Positions 9,201-18,759 are shown, numbered from the stretch's first letter. The stretch: DNA of 64,000 nucleotides from Verrucomicrobiales bacterium (GCA_947478865.1 CANJXF010000019.1:1-64000), one strand, 5' to 3'. The notes: generated by a model from the letters alone, not told the origin. Made by a program: numbers and translations.

Positions 9201-11723
9201 ACGGCGTTGGATACCTGCAATTCCGTAACCGTTGCCTATACAGATGTCGTGACTAACCTGTGTGGCAACACGAAAATCATCACCCGGACCTGGACCGCCA
9301 GCGACTCCTGCGGCAACAAATCAAGCTGTGATCAAACCATCACGGTGCGGGACATTACCCCACCCTCGCTCAAGCTGCCGGCCGATCTCGTAATGGAGTG
9401 TCCCGGTGACACACGCACGAATGTGACGGGTGTGCCCACCGCAGTGGACGGCTGCGGATCCGTCTCGATCAGCTACAGTGATGTGGTCAGCAATAGTTGC
9501 GGTGCGACCCGAACAATCCTTCGACTATGGACGGCGATTGACCAGTGCGGCAACACAACCAACGGATTGCAAACCGTAAGGGTGGTTGACACACAGAAAC
9601 CAAGGATCACCTGCCCTGCGATCGCAGTCCAGTGTGCGGGCGATGTGCCGGCGGCCTACTCTGATCTGGCAACTTTCCTCGCCGCAGGCGGAACTGCCAG
9701 CGATAATTGCGATGCCGCCCTGACGTTTTCCATCACCAGTGCCGGCGGCCTGGTGGGCAGCTGTCCCGGGACGGTAACCCGGGTTTACAGGGTGACCGAT
9801 GATTGCGGCAACTTTGCCGAAGCGACTCAAACCATCGTCGTGAAAGACACCATCGCCCCAGTTCTAACCTGCGCTCCCAGCATGACGGTCCAATGTGGCG
9901 ACTCATTGGATCCGGCCCTCACCGGTCGTGCCAGCGCCACGGATAACTGCGACACCAACGTGGTTGTCACCTACAGCGATGCTATCGTCCCTAGCTCCTA
10001 CAGCATCAACTGGTATGCCGCCGATCCGGTCAGCGGCAGCGCGCCATACCTGCCGACATATCTCAAGCTTGCCCCCGGCAGCCTGTCGTGCCCTAACGGC
10101 GGCCGGGCCGCCGATCCGCTCCGGAATGCTGTCGCCTATGGACCGACCTCCAGCCAGCTGGATGCCTTGACTTCATTGGGCGGCGAACCGATGTCGCTGG
10201 GACAGATTGTGCCGTTTGAGGCTGTCATAGAAGCCACCGGAGGTACTGGGCCAGAACACGGCACGATTGAATTCAAGACCAGCTGGAGCACGCACACCAC
10301 CTCCAACGACGAATTCGGTTACGATAAAAACTACAAGGTCTATTGCGCATTCGTGGATACCGCCGACCAGGGCTCAGTGGACCCACACAACAATGCCAAG
10401 GTGGAATCCTTCAGTTCGGTGATGGTCAACACCGGCACCATTGACGAAAAGATTCAAGGCACGTTCCGGGTCTCAGGCCTCGATTCTGGCGACCGCGTGA
10501 TCGTGGAGGTCTGGGTGGTGCTCATGACCACTCAACCAGATCATGTGGGTGGCACCATTGCCTCAGACCTCGTCTCGGCCCAGAAAGTCCTCACTCCACC
10601 CGAGGCCATCATCACAGGCGGCAAGACCATCTCGATCGGGAATCTCAACAAGATGACCGCGCTTCCGCAAGCGCAGACCCAACCCCCGCTGCCGCCTCAG
10701 CCACCGCAACCACCGGCTCCCGCGGGTCGCCTCGTCAATGTAATTAACCGCACCTGGGCGGCTGCGGATAATTGCAACAATCGCAGCACTTGCGTTCAGC
10801 AAATCACCGTGCGCGACGCGACACCTCCGACCCTCATCGCGCCTGAGAGTCTGGTTCTCGAATGCCCATCGGACACTCGAACCAATGCGACTGGCGTTGC
10901 CCTGGCCCAGGACTCCTGCGGCTCGGCAAGCATCACTTACAGCGACACGATCAGCAATGGTTGTGGCGGCACCCAGATCATCTCCCGCCTTTGGTCCGCA
11001 ATCGACGAGTGGGGCAATACCACCAACGTCATGCAGACCATCACCGTTCGCGACACCACACCGCCGACAATTTCCTCTGTGACCAATAAGACGATCAGCT
11101 CAGACACGGCGCTCGTGTTTGACACCCCCACCGCGAGCGACACCTGCGGCGTGGCGTCCGTCCAGGTCTTGGGCACAACCACCAACGTGATCAGCGCCAG
11201 CGCTTATGCTGTCACCCGCACCTGGCAGGCGACTGACTCATGCGGCAACGTTTCTTCCAACCAATCGCAGACCATCACGGTTCAGGTGGTTCAAACTCCT
11301 GCAATCCCCAGACTCGCGCTGACGAAGGCTTCGAGTCCCGGCCTGTTGATTCGCTGGCCCACGAACGCATCCGAGTATCGCCTGGAATGCGCGGACAGCA
11401 TCTCGGCCACGCGTTGGTACCCGGTCGCCATCACCCCCGTTATCACCAACGCTGAATGCTGGGTCTACATCGAGCCCAAAGGCCCATGCCAATTCTTCCG
11501 TCTGGCCAACACCCCGCCCGCTCTGGAAGCCCTGAAGCTCACGGGCGGGAGCATGCAACTAACCTGGCCAACGGCGCCGAGCGGTTTCCAACTGGAATCA
11601 AGCGACACCTTGGCCCCGGGCAGCTGGATGCCGGTGGTGCTAACACCCGCCGTGAGCAACACGCTCAACCATGTGGACGTGCCGCCCAACGGGCTGAAGA
11701 AATTCTTCCGGTTGAAGAAGTGA
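6249..11723 (+). CDS. Giant secreted HYR (hyalin) repeat protein, 1824 aa
   Basis: A signal peptide (MQTNWNHKFILAAIGIILTA, cleavage near AVA-T) leads a secreted protein. Residues about 30-310 are a non-repetitive N-terminal domain; 310-480 look like two Ig/PKD-like modules. From residue 487 a series of HYR modules follows, each starting with a CPxN/CPP element and ending C-x-Q-x-I-x-V-R-D-x-x-x-P. Eight units keep an exact 79-residue length; a ninth is 86; a tenth is split by about 244 foreign residues; two more follow. Residues 1686-1824 form a C-terminal tail with two FRL-ending repeats (CQFFRLAN and KKFFRLKK) common in secreted proteins of this lineage. HYR domains are known as Ig-like adhesion modules; an adhesive or matrix role at the surface is inferred. 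Confidence 0.85.
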   Translation: MQTNWNHKFILAAIGIILTASPAVATPPPGGSAPIAPPSGGFDIDGDLIANTPLLNGGDWAPNTNGAPGTGLSVLGPTGVPLDPIRTFHFVDAYNDTTDNIFNGGAKWVDNPNTWGWTTGKPSSKTDINNVLLHLSSDTNGHVWAVIAADRLSTSGDSYIDFEFLQNTLTLNGNGTITSSGPNGGRSTNDILLSVGFTGGGKVADFFAWRWQSSGSGFAYADVTANLPAGRVFVAMNSNTIPTPYSAFGQMTYAPNAFAEAAVDLTALLGNFDPCISVGFKTIMVKTKSSSSSSASIEDFINPIQFTLNIGPGANAGPDQVRCNEGTETAFALRGVASSGMQAVGSIGWSVLSGNATIDDPTSLATSARVSTASATLRLTVTQINGCVKTDDVVLTAQSSPACAITGATDTCPRTTNTFNAPLGMGSYLWTVVGNGSISGPTNQSTVKVVAGPACGANYTLALAMSTNVCTVSCSTDVAVVDTGAPVLTCPPDLVLDCPAITTTNSTGVATATDSCSRATVTYSDSETSSCGATKVIARTWTATDECGNSVSCVQSITVRDLTPPVITCPANRTLEFPADSSPANTGLATAADACSATTVTFSDLITTNCGNTLVISRTWTANDQCNNHSSCTQIITVRDTTAPVITCPPNMTLEAPAVTTTNVTGAATASDTAGSFTISYADTTTTNCGNTYTILRRWTATDQCSNSSSCTQTITVRDTTAPVIICPTNLTLECPAITTTNATGVATATDAAGSVSITFVDSTTNGCGGTQTISRRWIATDLCGNSSGCTQTILVRDTTAPVISCPTNMTLEYPAATTTNVTGAATATDACGTFTITYADSATTNCGNTFTISRRWTATDQCNNSSSCTQTITVRDTTAPVVACPASVILDCPAVTTTNATGAATATDAGGSVSITFVDSTTNACGNTKTITRRWTATDLCGNSSSCVQSITVRDITPPVITCPPSLTVECGTSTLPVATGTATALDTCNSVTVAYTDVVTNLCGNTKIITRTWTASDSCGNKSSCDQTITVRDITPPSLKLPADLVMECPGDTRTNVTGVPTAVDGCGSVSISYSDVVSNSCGATRTILRLWTAIDQCGNTTNGLQTVRVVDTQKPRITCPAIAVQCAGDVPAAYSDLATFLAAGGTASDNCDAALTFSITSAGGLVGSCPGTVTRVYRVTDDCGNFAEATQTIVVKDTIAPVLTCAPSMTVQCGDSLDPALTGRASATDNCDTNVVVTYSDAIVPSSYSINWYAADPVSGSAPYLPTYLKLAPGSLSCPNGGRAADPLRNAVAYGPTSSQLDALTSLGGEPMSLGQIVPFEAVIEATGGTGPEHGTIEFKTSWSTHTTSNDEFGYDKNYKVYCAFVDTADQGSVDPHNNAKVESFSSVMVNTGTIDEKIQGTFRVSGLDSGDRVIVEVWVVLMTTQPDHVGGTIASDLVSAQKVLTPPEAIITGGKTISIGNLNKMTALPQAQTQPPLPPQPPQPPAPAGRLVNVINRTWAAADNCNNRSTCVQQITVRDATPPTLIAPESLVLECPSDTRTNATGVALAQDSCGSASITYSDTISNGCGGTQIISRLWSAIDEWGNTTNVMQTITVRDTTPPTISSVTNKTISSDTALVFDTPTASDTCGVASVQVLGTTTNVISASAYAVTRTWQATDSCGNVSSNQSQTITVQVVQTPAIPRLALTKASSPGLLIRWPTNASEYRLECADSISATRWYPVAITPVITNAECWVYIEPKGPCQFFRLANTPPALEALKLTGGSMQLTWPTAPSGFQLESSDTLAPGSWMPVVLTPAVSNTLNHVDVPPNGLKKFFRLKK
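7707..11303 (+). repeat. HYR tandem repeat array with exact 237-bp period
   Basis: The start codons of the conserved (V/I)xxCP element fall at 7707, 7944, 8181, 8418, 8655, 8892, 9129, 9366 and 9603, always 237 bases apart. Next starts are 9861 (after a 258-base unit), 10830 (after a split unit) and 11067 (237 bases later). Units 3 and 5 resemble each other more than their neighbours, as do units 4 and 6, giving a 474-base higher-order duplication (8181-8654 and 8655-9128). Confidence 0.9.
9984..10740 (+). other. Non-HYR domain inserted within one HYR unit
   Basis: The tenth HYR unit reads normally up to VVVTYSDA (ending near 9983) and resumes at NRTWAAADNCNNRSTC near 10745. Between them lie roughly 244 residues with no HYR character, including a beta-rich part (HGTIEFKTSWSTHTTSNDEF, DSGDRVIVEVWVVLM) and a proline-rich linker (QPPLPPQPPQPPAP). 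The spacing from 9861 to 10830 is 969 bases, equal to one 237-base unit plus 732 bases. Confidence 0.8.
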
Positions 11724-11899
11724 GATTAATCACGAAGCCATCGTGCCTGCTAACTGATTCATTCAATCAACACTGGACTGCCGTCTATACGAACGAGGTC
11801 GAACAAGCTCTGAACAACTAAAGCCTATTCTCCAAAACTACGTTCTTCCGCCAAAAATGGCTGAAGCTGCCGTAAGGAGAAAAACACAACCTGAACGCG

Positions 11900-13765
11900 T
11901 CATGAACGGACTTTGCGCGCTTTGTCTTTTCCATCCCACAGATGATTGACGACATAGAGTAAGGTCAGGCCGCTGACGACAAACACCCCGGTCAGAATAA
12001 TAGCTGGCCCGGTGCGCCCGTATAGATAGCTGCCGATGGCGAAGAGCGACGACCAGATCAGCACACAACCAGACACCCACCCCGCCGTCGCCATGCCCAT
12101 GTGGTCGCCATGCAACGCTGCGTCGGCTTCCGTCACTCCAGCTTCCACACGCACCCTGGTCCAGCCTGGCCCAGCAGGGTGGACCTTCTTGTAAAAATCA
12201 ACGAGTTTCGCGGCGTCCGTCTGGGGAGCAAGAAACGCTGCGACCAGCCAGCAAACGGTCGTAAAACTGACTTGCAGGATTGTAGTTTGCGCAAAGCCGA
12301 TGTGCGGCAGCACCCCGAGCTTCTCCAGGTAGGGAAATCCAGCCGCGCTGATCAGAGAGGCTGCCATCGCACTGACTTCGCACCAGGCGGATACCCGCCA
12401 CCAGAACCAGCGCACGATGTAAAGCAAGCCGGTGCCTGCGCCGATCGAGAGCAGGATCTGAAACGCCTGTTGGGCCGAACTCATCTGCGTGCTCAACAGC
12501 GCCGCCACCACGTAAAGGCCGATGGTGCAGAGCCGCCCCACGTTCACATAATGCCGCTCGCTCGCATCCTTTTTCATGAATCGCCGGTATAGATCATGCA
12601 CCAGATAAGATGATCCCCAGTTCAGATGCGTCAGGATGGTGGAGGAATTGGCGGCGATGAGGCCGCCCACCATCAAACCGACAAACCCGACGGGCAGGAA
12701 CTTGAGCATCGCTGGAAAGGCACTGTCGTGCCCGATGAGTTTCGGGTCGGCATTCGGAAAAGCCGTCTGGATGGAGGCCAGGTCCGGAAATATAATAATA
12801 GAACAAAGCGCCGTGATGATCCATGGCCAGGGACGCAGCACGTAATGGGCGAGGTTAAAGAAGAGCACGCCGCCCAGGGAGTCCTTCTCCGACCTGGAAG
12901 CCAGCATCCGTTGGGCAATGAAGCTGCCGCCACCCGGCTCGGATCCGGGATACCAGTTGGCCCACCAACCGATGGCAATGGGCATAATGAAAATCATCAA
13001 GGCCAACTGCCACATCGAGAAGTTTGGCAGCAGGTTTAGAATAGGCTGGCCAGTGCCGTTGATGGCGGACATCACCGGTTCGCCGCCGTCCGGAGTGATG
13101 ACCTGAAGCTTGCCAAGTTTTTCAATCAATACATCCAGCCCGCCCACCGCCTTCAGAGAAAAATACGCCGCCGCGATCACCGCCGTCATCTTAATGAAGA
13201 ACTGGATCATATCGATGACCAGCACCCCCCACAGACCGGAGTGCGAGGCAAAGGCCACGTTCAAGATTCCGCAAATGACAATCGTCTGCCAGGGAGGCAT
13301 GCCAAAGAGGATGTTGGCGATTTTGCAACCCGCCAGGGTCACAATGCCCATGATGAAACAGTTGTAGAACAATCCCAGATACACGGCGCGGAAGCCGCGC
13401 ACGACGGAGGCCGCCTTGCCCGAATAACGCAATTCGTAAAATTCCAGGTCGGTCATCACGCCCGAGCGTCGCCAGAGCCGGGCGAAGAAGAACACGGTCG
13501 CAACACCCGTCAATACAAAGGCCCACCATTGCCAGTTGCCGGCCACCCCGAACTTGCGCACTTGCTCCGTCACCCAGTTGGGAGTGTCGCTGCTGAAGGT
13601 CGTCGCAACCATCGAAAGTCCAGCCAGCCACCAGGGCACGGAGCGGCCCGACGCAAAAAACTCCGAGGTGTTCTTGCCCGCGCGTTTGCCAAAAAACAAG
13701 GCGGGCACAAAACAGATCAGCAGCGTGGCTGCAACGATGATCCAGTCAATCAGTTGTAGTTTCAT
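11900..13765 (-). CDS. Sodium:solute symporter (SSS family)
   Basis: A 621-residue integral membrane protein with about 13-14 hydrophobic segments. The N-terminus (EFFASGRSVPWWLAGLSMVA, then TTFSSDTPNWVTEQVRKFG) is the hallmark opening of SSS-family sodium-coupled symporters such as sugar and proline carriers. The family imports sugars, amino acids or other small solutes using the sodium gradient; here the substrate is probably a sugar or sugar acid because the divergent neighbour is a beta-helix polysaccharide-type protein and a sugar dehydrogenase follows. The substrate assignment is inference from context only. Confidence 0.9.
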   Translation of the reverse strand: MKLQLIDWIIVAATLLICFVPALFFGKRAGKNTSEFFASGRSVPWWLAGLSMVATTFSSDTPNWVTEQVRKFGVAGNWQWWAFVLTGVATVFFFARLWRRSGVMTDLEFYELRYSGKAASVVRGFRAVYLGLFYNCFIMGIVTLAGCKIANILFGMPPWQTIVICGILNVAFASHSGLWGVLVIDMIQFFIKMTAVIAAAYFSLKAVGGLDVLIEKLGKLQVITPDGGEPVMSAINGTGQPILNLLPNFSMWQLALMIFIMPIAIGWWANWYPGSEPGGGSFIAQRMLASRSEKDSLGGVLFFNLAHYVLRPWPWIITALCSIIIFPDLASIQTAFPNADPKLIGHDSAFPAMLKFLPVGFVGLMVGGLIAANSSTILTHLNWGSSYLVHDLYRRFMKKDASERHYVNVGRLCTIGLYVVAALLSTQMSSAQQAFQILLSIGAGTGLLYIVRWFWWRVSAWCEVSAMAASLISAAGFPYLEKLGVLPHIGFAQTTILQVSFTTVCWLVAAFLAPQTDAAKLVDFYKKVHPAGPGWTRVRVEAGVTEADAALHGDHMGMATAGWVSGCVLIWSSLFAIGSYLYGRTGPAIILTGVFVVSGLTLLYVVNHLWDGKDKARKVRS

Positions 13766-13847
13766 TTAGTCTTTTCCGCACCCACTTCGCTTCATGAGCC
13801 GATTGCCTTAGCATGGATGACTCAACGATTTAAAATAGAAGGGGCGC

Positions 13848-13865
13848 ACTGGCAAGATGGCCAGT
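13848..13865. promoter_or_regulatory. Short inverted repeat between divergent symporter and beta-helix genes
   Basis: ACTGGC and GCCAGT are separated by six bases in the gap between two divergent genes of the sugar cluster. The position suits an operator shared by both, but a 6-bp repeat can arise by chance. Confidence 0.2.
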
Positions 13866-14022
13866 CAGAAAGCGCAAACCAACCTCAAAATTTTTTGCCG
13901 GCCAATTGGTTTTCCAACGCTACCCAGTATAACCGGCCGTCGCGACCGTGCATCAAATCCTTGCAACCATCACTGTGCCATGCTCATTCTTGCGGACAGA
14001 CGGACGTTGCTTGAAAAACATT

Positions 14023-15333
14023 ATGAAATCACAAATCCAATCAGCACTCGCGCAGGTTTTCATCAGTTTGATTCTGGCCGCGCCAAGCCCGGCAGCCGGT
14101 CCCGACTCCTATTCCGTAACCGACTTCGGCGCCAAGGGCGATGGCAAGTCGGACGACACGGCGGCGTTTCAAAAAGCACTCGACACTGCGGGCAAGGCTG
14201 GCGGTGGCGTGGTTTATGCCCCGCGCGGAAATTATTTCTTTGCCGGACACCTCAATATTCCGGTGGCTGTCACCCTTAAAGGAGTTTGGGAATCCGTCCC
14301 GGCGCACAACGGCATCCGCGACGCGGGCCTGCCCAAACCCACGGACGACGGCACCACGTTTCTTGTCACGGAAAGTGCGGGCAAGGAGGATGGCCCGCCA
14401 TTCATTACCCTAACCCACAATAGCACGCTCAAAGGAGTGGTAATCTATTATCCCGACCAGAAGCCGGAGGAAGAGCCCAAGCCGTATCCCTACGCGATCG
14501 CCATGCGTAACAAAAACCCGGCGGTCCTCGCCGTCGAGTTGCTCAATCCCTACAACGGCATCGATGCCTCCCAGAATGAGCGCCATCTGATCCGCGACGT
14601 CCAGGGGCAGCCGCTGCGGCGCGGGATTTTTGTGGATTTCATCTACGACATCGGGCGCATCGAGAACGTCCACTTCAATCCGTGGTGGAGCCTGCACCCT
14701 AAATTATTTGCCTGGCAGCAGGAGCACGGCGAGGCGTTCATCTTTGGGAAGAGCGATTGGCAATACGTCTTCAACACCTTCTGCTTCGGCTACAACGTTG
14801 GTTACAAATTCATCAAAACCAAGTCCGGGGATTGCAATGGAAATTTTGTCGGCATCGGCGCGGATGATTGCTTTACGGCGCTGGACGTGGAGCAATGCTC
14901 GAACATCGGTCTGCTCATTTCCAGCGGCGAATTTGTTTCATTCCACGGTCCAGACCCGACGATGGTGCGGGTGGGCACGAATAACGCCGGAAGCATTCGC
15001 TTCGTCAACTCGGCGTTCTGGGGGCCGTGCAATCAGATCGCCAAAATCGCCGGCAGAGGAACCGTGGGTTTCAGCGATTGCACGTTCGTGCAATGGGATC
15101 GCAACAAGGAAGGCCGGCACGCGATCCAAGCCGGGAGCGGCAGCGTCGTTGTGCGTGGCTGCGAGTTTCAGGAAAACAAGCCGCAGATCGAACTTGGCGA
15201 GAACGTGCGCCGGGCCGTGGTCACGGACAATCTGATCAAGGGCAAGCAGCGCGTGGTGAATCACAGCCGGGGAATGGTCGTCCTGAGCAACAATGCCAGC
15301 GACGTCCCGAATCCTCCGGCGAGCAAGCCATGA
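14023..15333 (+). CDS. Secreted right-handed beta-helix protein, pectate lyase/GH28-like (Pectate_lyase_3)
   Basis: The ATG at 14023 gives a 436-residue protein with signal peptide ([20 protein letters not shown]). Right after it comes [20 protein letters not shown], the classic opening of the Pectate_lyase_3 beta-helix domain shared by rhamnogalacturonases, epimerase-like and GH28-type enzymes. The rest shows short beta-helix rungs ([50 protein letters not shown]). Activity is likely on a pectin-like or other uronate polymer, but no catalytic triad can be assigned by eye. It is divergent from the symporter and 52 bases upstream of the sugar dehydrogenase gene. Confidence 0.8.
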   Translation: MKSQIQSALAQVFISLILAAPSPAAGPDSYSVTDFGAKGDGKSDDTAAFQKALDTAGKAGGGVVYAPRGNYFFAGHLNIPVAVTLKGVWESVPAHNGIRDAGLPKPTDDGTTFLVTESAGKEDGPPFITLTHNSTLKGVVIYYPDQKPEEEPKPYPYAIAMRNKNPAVLAVELLNPYNGIDASQNERHLIRDVQGQPLRRGIFVDFIYDIGRIENVHFNPWWSLHPKLFAWQQEHGEAFIFGKSDWQYVFNTFCFGYNVGYKFIKTKSGDCNGNFVGIGADDCFTALDVEQCSNIGLLISSGEFVSFHGPDPTMVRVGTNNAGSIRFVNSAFWGPCNQIAKIAGRGTVGFSDCTFVQWDRNKEGRHAIQAGSGSVVVRGCEFQENKPQIELGENVRRAVVTDNLIKGKQRVVNHSRGMVVLSNNASDVPNPPASKP

Positions 15334-15385
15334 GAGCGTAAGCCAGGTGAAGATTTCAAAGCCGCTTCTCGTCAGTAACATAACT

Positions 15386-16591
15386 ATGAACCATCGGATC
15401 GTTTACGGTTTGCTCCTATCCATCCTGTTTACCGCAGCTTCACCCGTCCGCGCAGCGCTACCCCAGATCGCGCTGACCAACGCCTTCCCGGCATTGCCGC
15501 TGGAACGCCCGATTTGGATGAGCCAGGCGCCCGATGGATCGAGCCGCCTTTTTATCGTGGAGCAGCGGGGCCGCATCCTCATCGCGCAAAAGGGCAGCGA
15601 TGGCTCGAGCGCCGTGGAGTTTCTGAATATCGTTGGCCGCAAGCCCCAAGAAGACAACGAGGAAGGCTTGCTCAGCCTCGCGTTCCACCCGCAGTTCAAG
15701 ACGAATGGGCTTTTCTACATCTCCTACAACCAGCAGAAGCCTCGGCGCAGTGTCATCAGCGAATTCAAAGTCTCCGCGACCAATTCCAACCAAGCGGACC
15801 TCGCGTCGGAGCGGGTTCTGTTACAAGTGCCGCAGCCTTATGGAAATCACAAAGGCGGCCAGATAGGTTTTGGGCCGGACGGGTTTCTTTACATCATGCT
15901 CGGGGACGGCGGCGCAGCCAACGACCCCCATGCCAACGGCCAGAACACCGCCACGTTGCTAGGCAAAATCCTGCGCATCGACGTGAACACGCCTTCGACG
16001 GTGGGCAAAGACAAGCTTCCCTATGGCATCCCGCGCGACAACCCGTTTAACGCCGAACCGGATCAATATGGCGTGCGCAAGGAAATCTGGGCCTATGGCC
16101 TGCGCAACGCGTGGCGCTTCAGTTGGGATCGCGAGACCGGCACCCTTTGGGCGGGCGACGTGGGCCAGGACGAGTGGGAGGAAGTGAACATCCTGGTCAA
16201 GGGCGGCAATTACGGGTGGTCAGTCCGCGAGGGCACCCATCATTTCAAGCCAGGCCCGGAAGGCGGGCGTTACATCGAGCCTGTCCTCGAATACCCGCAT
16301 CGGCCCGACCTGCTCCCGAAATCCCACCTGCCCAATCACGGCATCGGCTTGAGCGTGACCGGCGGTTACGTCTATCGCGGCTCGAAATATCCGGAGTTAC
16401 GCGGCGTGTATTTGTATGCGGACTACGCGCTGGGCACCATCTGGGGATTGCGCTACGCGGACGGCAAAGTGGTGGAACAATGCACGCTTCTCTCTCAGCC
16501 GAAGAACGTTGTCAGCTTCGCCGAAGACGCCGATGGCGAACTCTACGTCCTCTGTTTCGACGATAAGATTTTCAAACTCATCCTGCCCTGA
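15386..16591 (+). CDS. Secreted PQQ-dependent sugar dehydrogenase (GSDH family)
   Basis: The ATG at 15386 gives 401 residues with a signal peptide ([20 protein letters not shown]). Family motifs of the six-bladed soluble glucose/sorbosone dehydrogenase fold are clear: [46 protein letters not shown] and [12 protein letters not shown]. The family oxidises aldose sugars in the periplasm with pyrroloquinoline quinone. Natural sugar and electron acceptor are unknown; diheme proteins nearby could accept electrons, which is speculation. An upstream in-frame extension overlapping the beta-helix gene is not favoured because it hides the signal peptide. Confidence 0.88.
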   Translation: MNHRIVYGLLLSILFTAASPVRAALPQIALTNAFPALPLERPIWMSQAPDGSSRLFIVEQRGRILIAQKGSDGSSAVEFLNIVGRKPQEDNEEGLLSLAFHPQFKTNGLFYISYNQQKPRRSVISEFKVSATNSNQADLASERVLLQVPQPYGNHKGGQIGFGPDGFLYIMLGDGGAANDPHANGQNTATLLGKILRIDVNTPSTVGKDKLPYGIPRDNPFNAEPDQYGVRKEIWAYGLRNAWRFSWDRETGTLWAGDVGQDEWEEVNILVKGGNYGWSVREGTHHFKPGPEGGRYIEPVLEYPHRPDLLPKSHLPNHGIGLSVTGGYVYRGSKYPELRGVYLYADYALGTIWGLRYADGKVVEQCTLLSQPKNVVSFAEDADGELYVLCFDDKIFKLILP

Positions 16592-16715
16592 ACGGTTCAC
16601 AGCCGTGGAACGGGATATCGCCGTTTCACAGCGCCGTTATTGAGACTGCGGGGATAAGGGAGGGTCGGCAGCCATGAGTGGGACCGTGGCAAGACAGGCT
16701 CCTACGCTTAAAGCT

Positions 16716-17738
16716 CTACAGCTGGATCACCTGCCCCGTCTTGATCGATCGTTCTTCCGCTTCGCAAATTTCCACGGCGCTCTGTCCATCCTGCGCTGTG
16801 ACAATGGTCGGCGGACTTCCGGTGCGAATCGATTCCAACAGATACTTCAACTCGCCAACATAGCCGTCTTCGCCTCCGCCCGGGATCGTGCGCGGCTCTT
16901 TTCCTGGTTCAAATAATTTCAACGCATCGGCGCCGCGGGCCGCATCGAAATCCGCCGTGGCATTCTCAAAATTTACCGTGTAAGTCATACTGAAGCCGAA
17001 CCCTTCGGTCATCGCCCAGGCGCCTTCCGCATAAACCGCCGCGCCCGAGGCCACCTGGTACTGCGCGACCACGTGGTCGATTGCGCCGCTGAATTTACTG
17101 TAACCGGTGGCATAAACGGCGCGGGGCCGGCCGAAGCAATACTGCACAAAGTCCACGTCGTGAATGTGCAAGTCCAGCAACGCTCCGCCGGATTTCTCGC
17201 CGAGCAGAAAATGTTGATGGCCCCACCCCGGCCGCTGGGCAACGCGGCGGAAGCGCGCCCCGAGCACCTTTCCAAAAGTCTGTTCGTCGATCGCCTTCTT
17301 CACCCACGCCCACTCGGGCCAAAAGCGCATGCACATGGCCGGCATGAAAAACGATTTCGCCTCCGACGCGGCCTGAACGATCTGCCGGGCTTGCGCCGAA
17401 GTGCGGGCAAGCGGCTTTTCGCAAAGCACGTGTTTACCGGCCTTGAGCGCGGCGATGGCTAGCTCGGTATGCGCCAGCGTCGGCGCGCAAATGTCGATGA
17501 GCTGAATCGCCGGGTCGGCGAGCAGCTCGGCGTAATTTCTGAATGCTTTGACCTCGCCCATGTCGAGCTTTACCGCCTCGTTGTCCCCCACGTTGCCCGA
17601 GACGCCGGAGAAATCGCCGTCCAAATGGCGTCCGCTGGGATTGCAAAGCGCGGCAATGCGCGCACCGGCAAGCTGGCGATACGCTTTAATGTGTGCGGCG
17701 GCCATGAAGCCCAGGCCAACAATGCCAACGTTTATCAT
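16716..17738 (-). CDS. Gfo/Idh/MocA family NAD(P)-dependent oxidoreductase
   Basis: A 340-residue cytoplasmic protein. The N-terminal Rossmann fold begins VGIVGLGFMAAAHIKAYRQL; the family EKP motif is present (HVLCEKPLARTSAQ), and the substrate-side segment GGALLDLHIHDVDFVQY carries the conserved aspartate and histidine. The family oxidises or reduces sugars and inositols, in several cases making or using 3-keto sugars. In this context, with a DUF1080 protein annotated as 3-keto-disaccharide hydrolase 8 kb away, a role in 3-keto sugar turnover is a reasonable but unproven inference. Confidence 0.9.
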   Translation of the reverse strand: MINVGIVGLGFMAAAHIKAYRQLAGARIAALCNPSGRHLDGDFSGVSGNVGDNEAVKLDMGEVKAFRNYAELLADPAIQLIDICAPTLAHTELAIAALKAGKHVLCEKPLARTSAQARQIVQAASEAKSFFMPAMCMRFWPEWAWVKKAIDEQTFGKVLGARFRRVAQRPGWGHQHFLLGEKSGGALLDLHIHDVDFVQYCFGRPRAVYATGYSKFSGAIDHVVAQYQVASGAAVYAEGAWAMTEGFGFSMTYTVNFENATADFDAARGADALKLFEPGKEPRTIPGGGEDGYVGELKYLLESIRTGSPPTIVTAQDGQSAVEICEAEERSIKTGQVIQL

Positions 17739-17818
17739 AAGCGGCCCTGGTTTTGAATTAGGTTGAGTCGGTTGTTATGCTCCGTGTTTTTCATACTGGC
17801 TGATTTCGTCGTGGAAAC

Positions 17819-18589
17819 TTACCGCTGCTTCTGCCATTCACGCACTGTCTCCCGCGCAATCCTCTGGAGGAATGCAGCCTCTTCCGCGGAGACACCCGTC
17901 GGACAATAGGCAAACCCCTTCGGGGTTTCCCCAAACAGGGTCGCGTGGATCACGTTAGCGGCCAGGTAGGTGCCGTGGATGGTCTCGTGTTCTTTGTCGC
18001 GGCCCAGCATGGCCAGCTTCGGACGCTCCGCCAGCGCGCGCTGAAACGCCAGCCCCACCGGCGCCACGGGCACTCCCAGTTCTTTGCCGATGTCGCGATG
18101 AGCCTGGGCAATCTCCGCGAGGGTAACCCAGTTCAACCGCTCGTAGGGCCAGGCCATAAACAGCACCGTCCGGCTCCCGGCGCTCCTGATTTCCTGGTCG
18201 AACCGCCGCGCCTGTTCAAAGAACGGCGCGACGCTATGTTCGGTCAATTCCGGAATATCTTCTTGCAGGATAATCGCGTCATAAGCGCCCTCGCGGATCT
18301 TGTCGTGAACTATTTGCTTGCCATTGAGTATCTTCAAGGTCGCACCCCCTTGCGTGGCGCGGTCGGTTTCGATGCTTCGCGGGGGTCGGGAGGATTTTGC
18401 CAGTTCTTTCACGTGATTCTCTAGTCCGCCATTGTAGTAGGTGAAACTGTTACCAACGAACAAAAGCCGCCCAGGCGCCTTCGAGCCATTGTGCGCCGAA
18501 GACGGCGGCACGAGCAGCGGCTTGCAACCGCCCAACGCCAAGGCGAAGAGCAGCAGCAGGAGGGAGAACGGCATTTGGGACAGGTTCAT
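17819..18589 (-). CDS. SGNH-type lipoprotein (DUF4886-like)
   Basis: Starting at the ATG at 18589 gives 256 residues with a lipoprotein signal (LLLLLFALALGGC), so the protein should be lipid-anchored. LLFVGNSFTYYNGG matches block I of SGNH/DUF4886 hydrolases, with DAIILQEDIPEL and a C-terminal HETIHGTYLAANVIH carrying the conserved histidine. SGNH enzymes are esterases or deacetylases; removal of acyl groups from polysaccharides would fit the surrounding genes. The upstream in-frame extension lacks any signal and is rejected as the start. Confidence 0.75.
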   Translation of the reverse strand: MNLSQMPFSLLLLLFALALGGCKPLLVPPSSAHNGSKAPGRLLFVGNSFTYYNGGLENHVKELAKSSRPPRSIETDRATQGGATLKILNGKQIVHDKIREGAYDAIILQEDIPELTEHSVAPFFEQARRFDQEIRSAGSRTVLFMAWPYERLNWVTLAEIAQAHRDIGKELGVPVAPVGLAFQRALAERPKLAMLGRDKEHETIHGTYLAANVIHATLFGETPKGFAYCPTGVSAEEAAFLQRIARETVREWQKQR

Positions 18590-18759
18590 TGGCCAGAACG
18601 TTAGTCCTCTGTGGGGCGGCTGAAAAGGGTTATTGCGATTCAATCCGTCGGGCCTCTGCTCCGCCGACCCCAACGCTCCGGCCAGCGGATCGTTGGCTGC
18701 TCAGCGCGGTGTGACCTGGCACGTTGAAGGCCGCCCGGTTTTGATTGCGGCCGCGGCCC

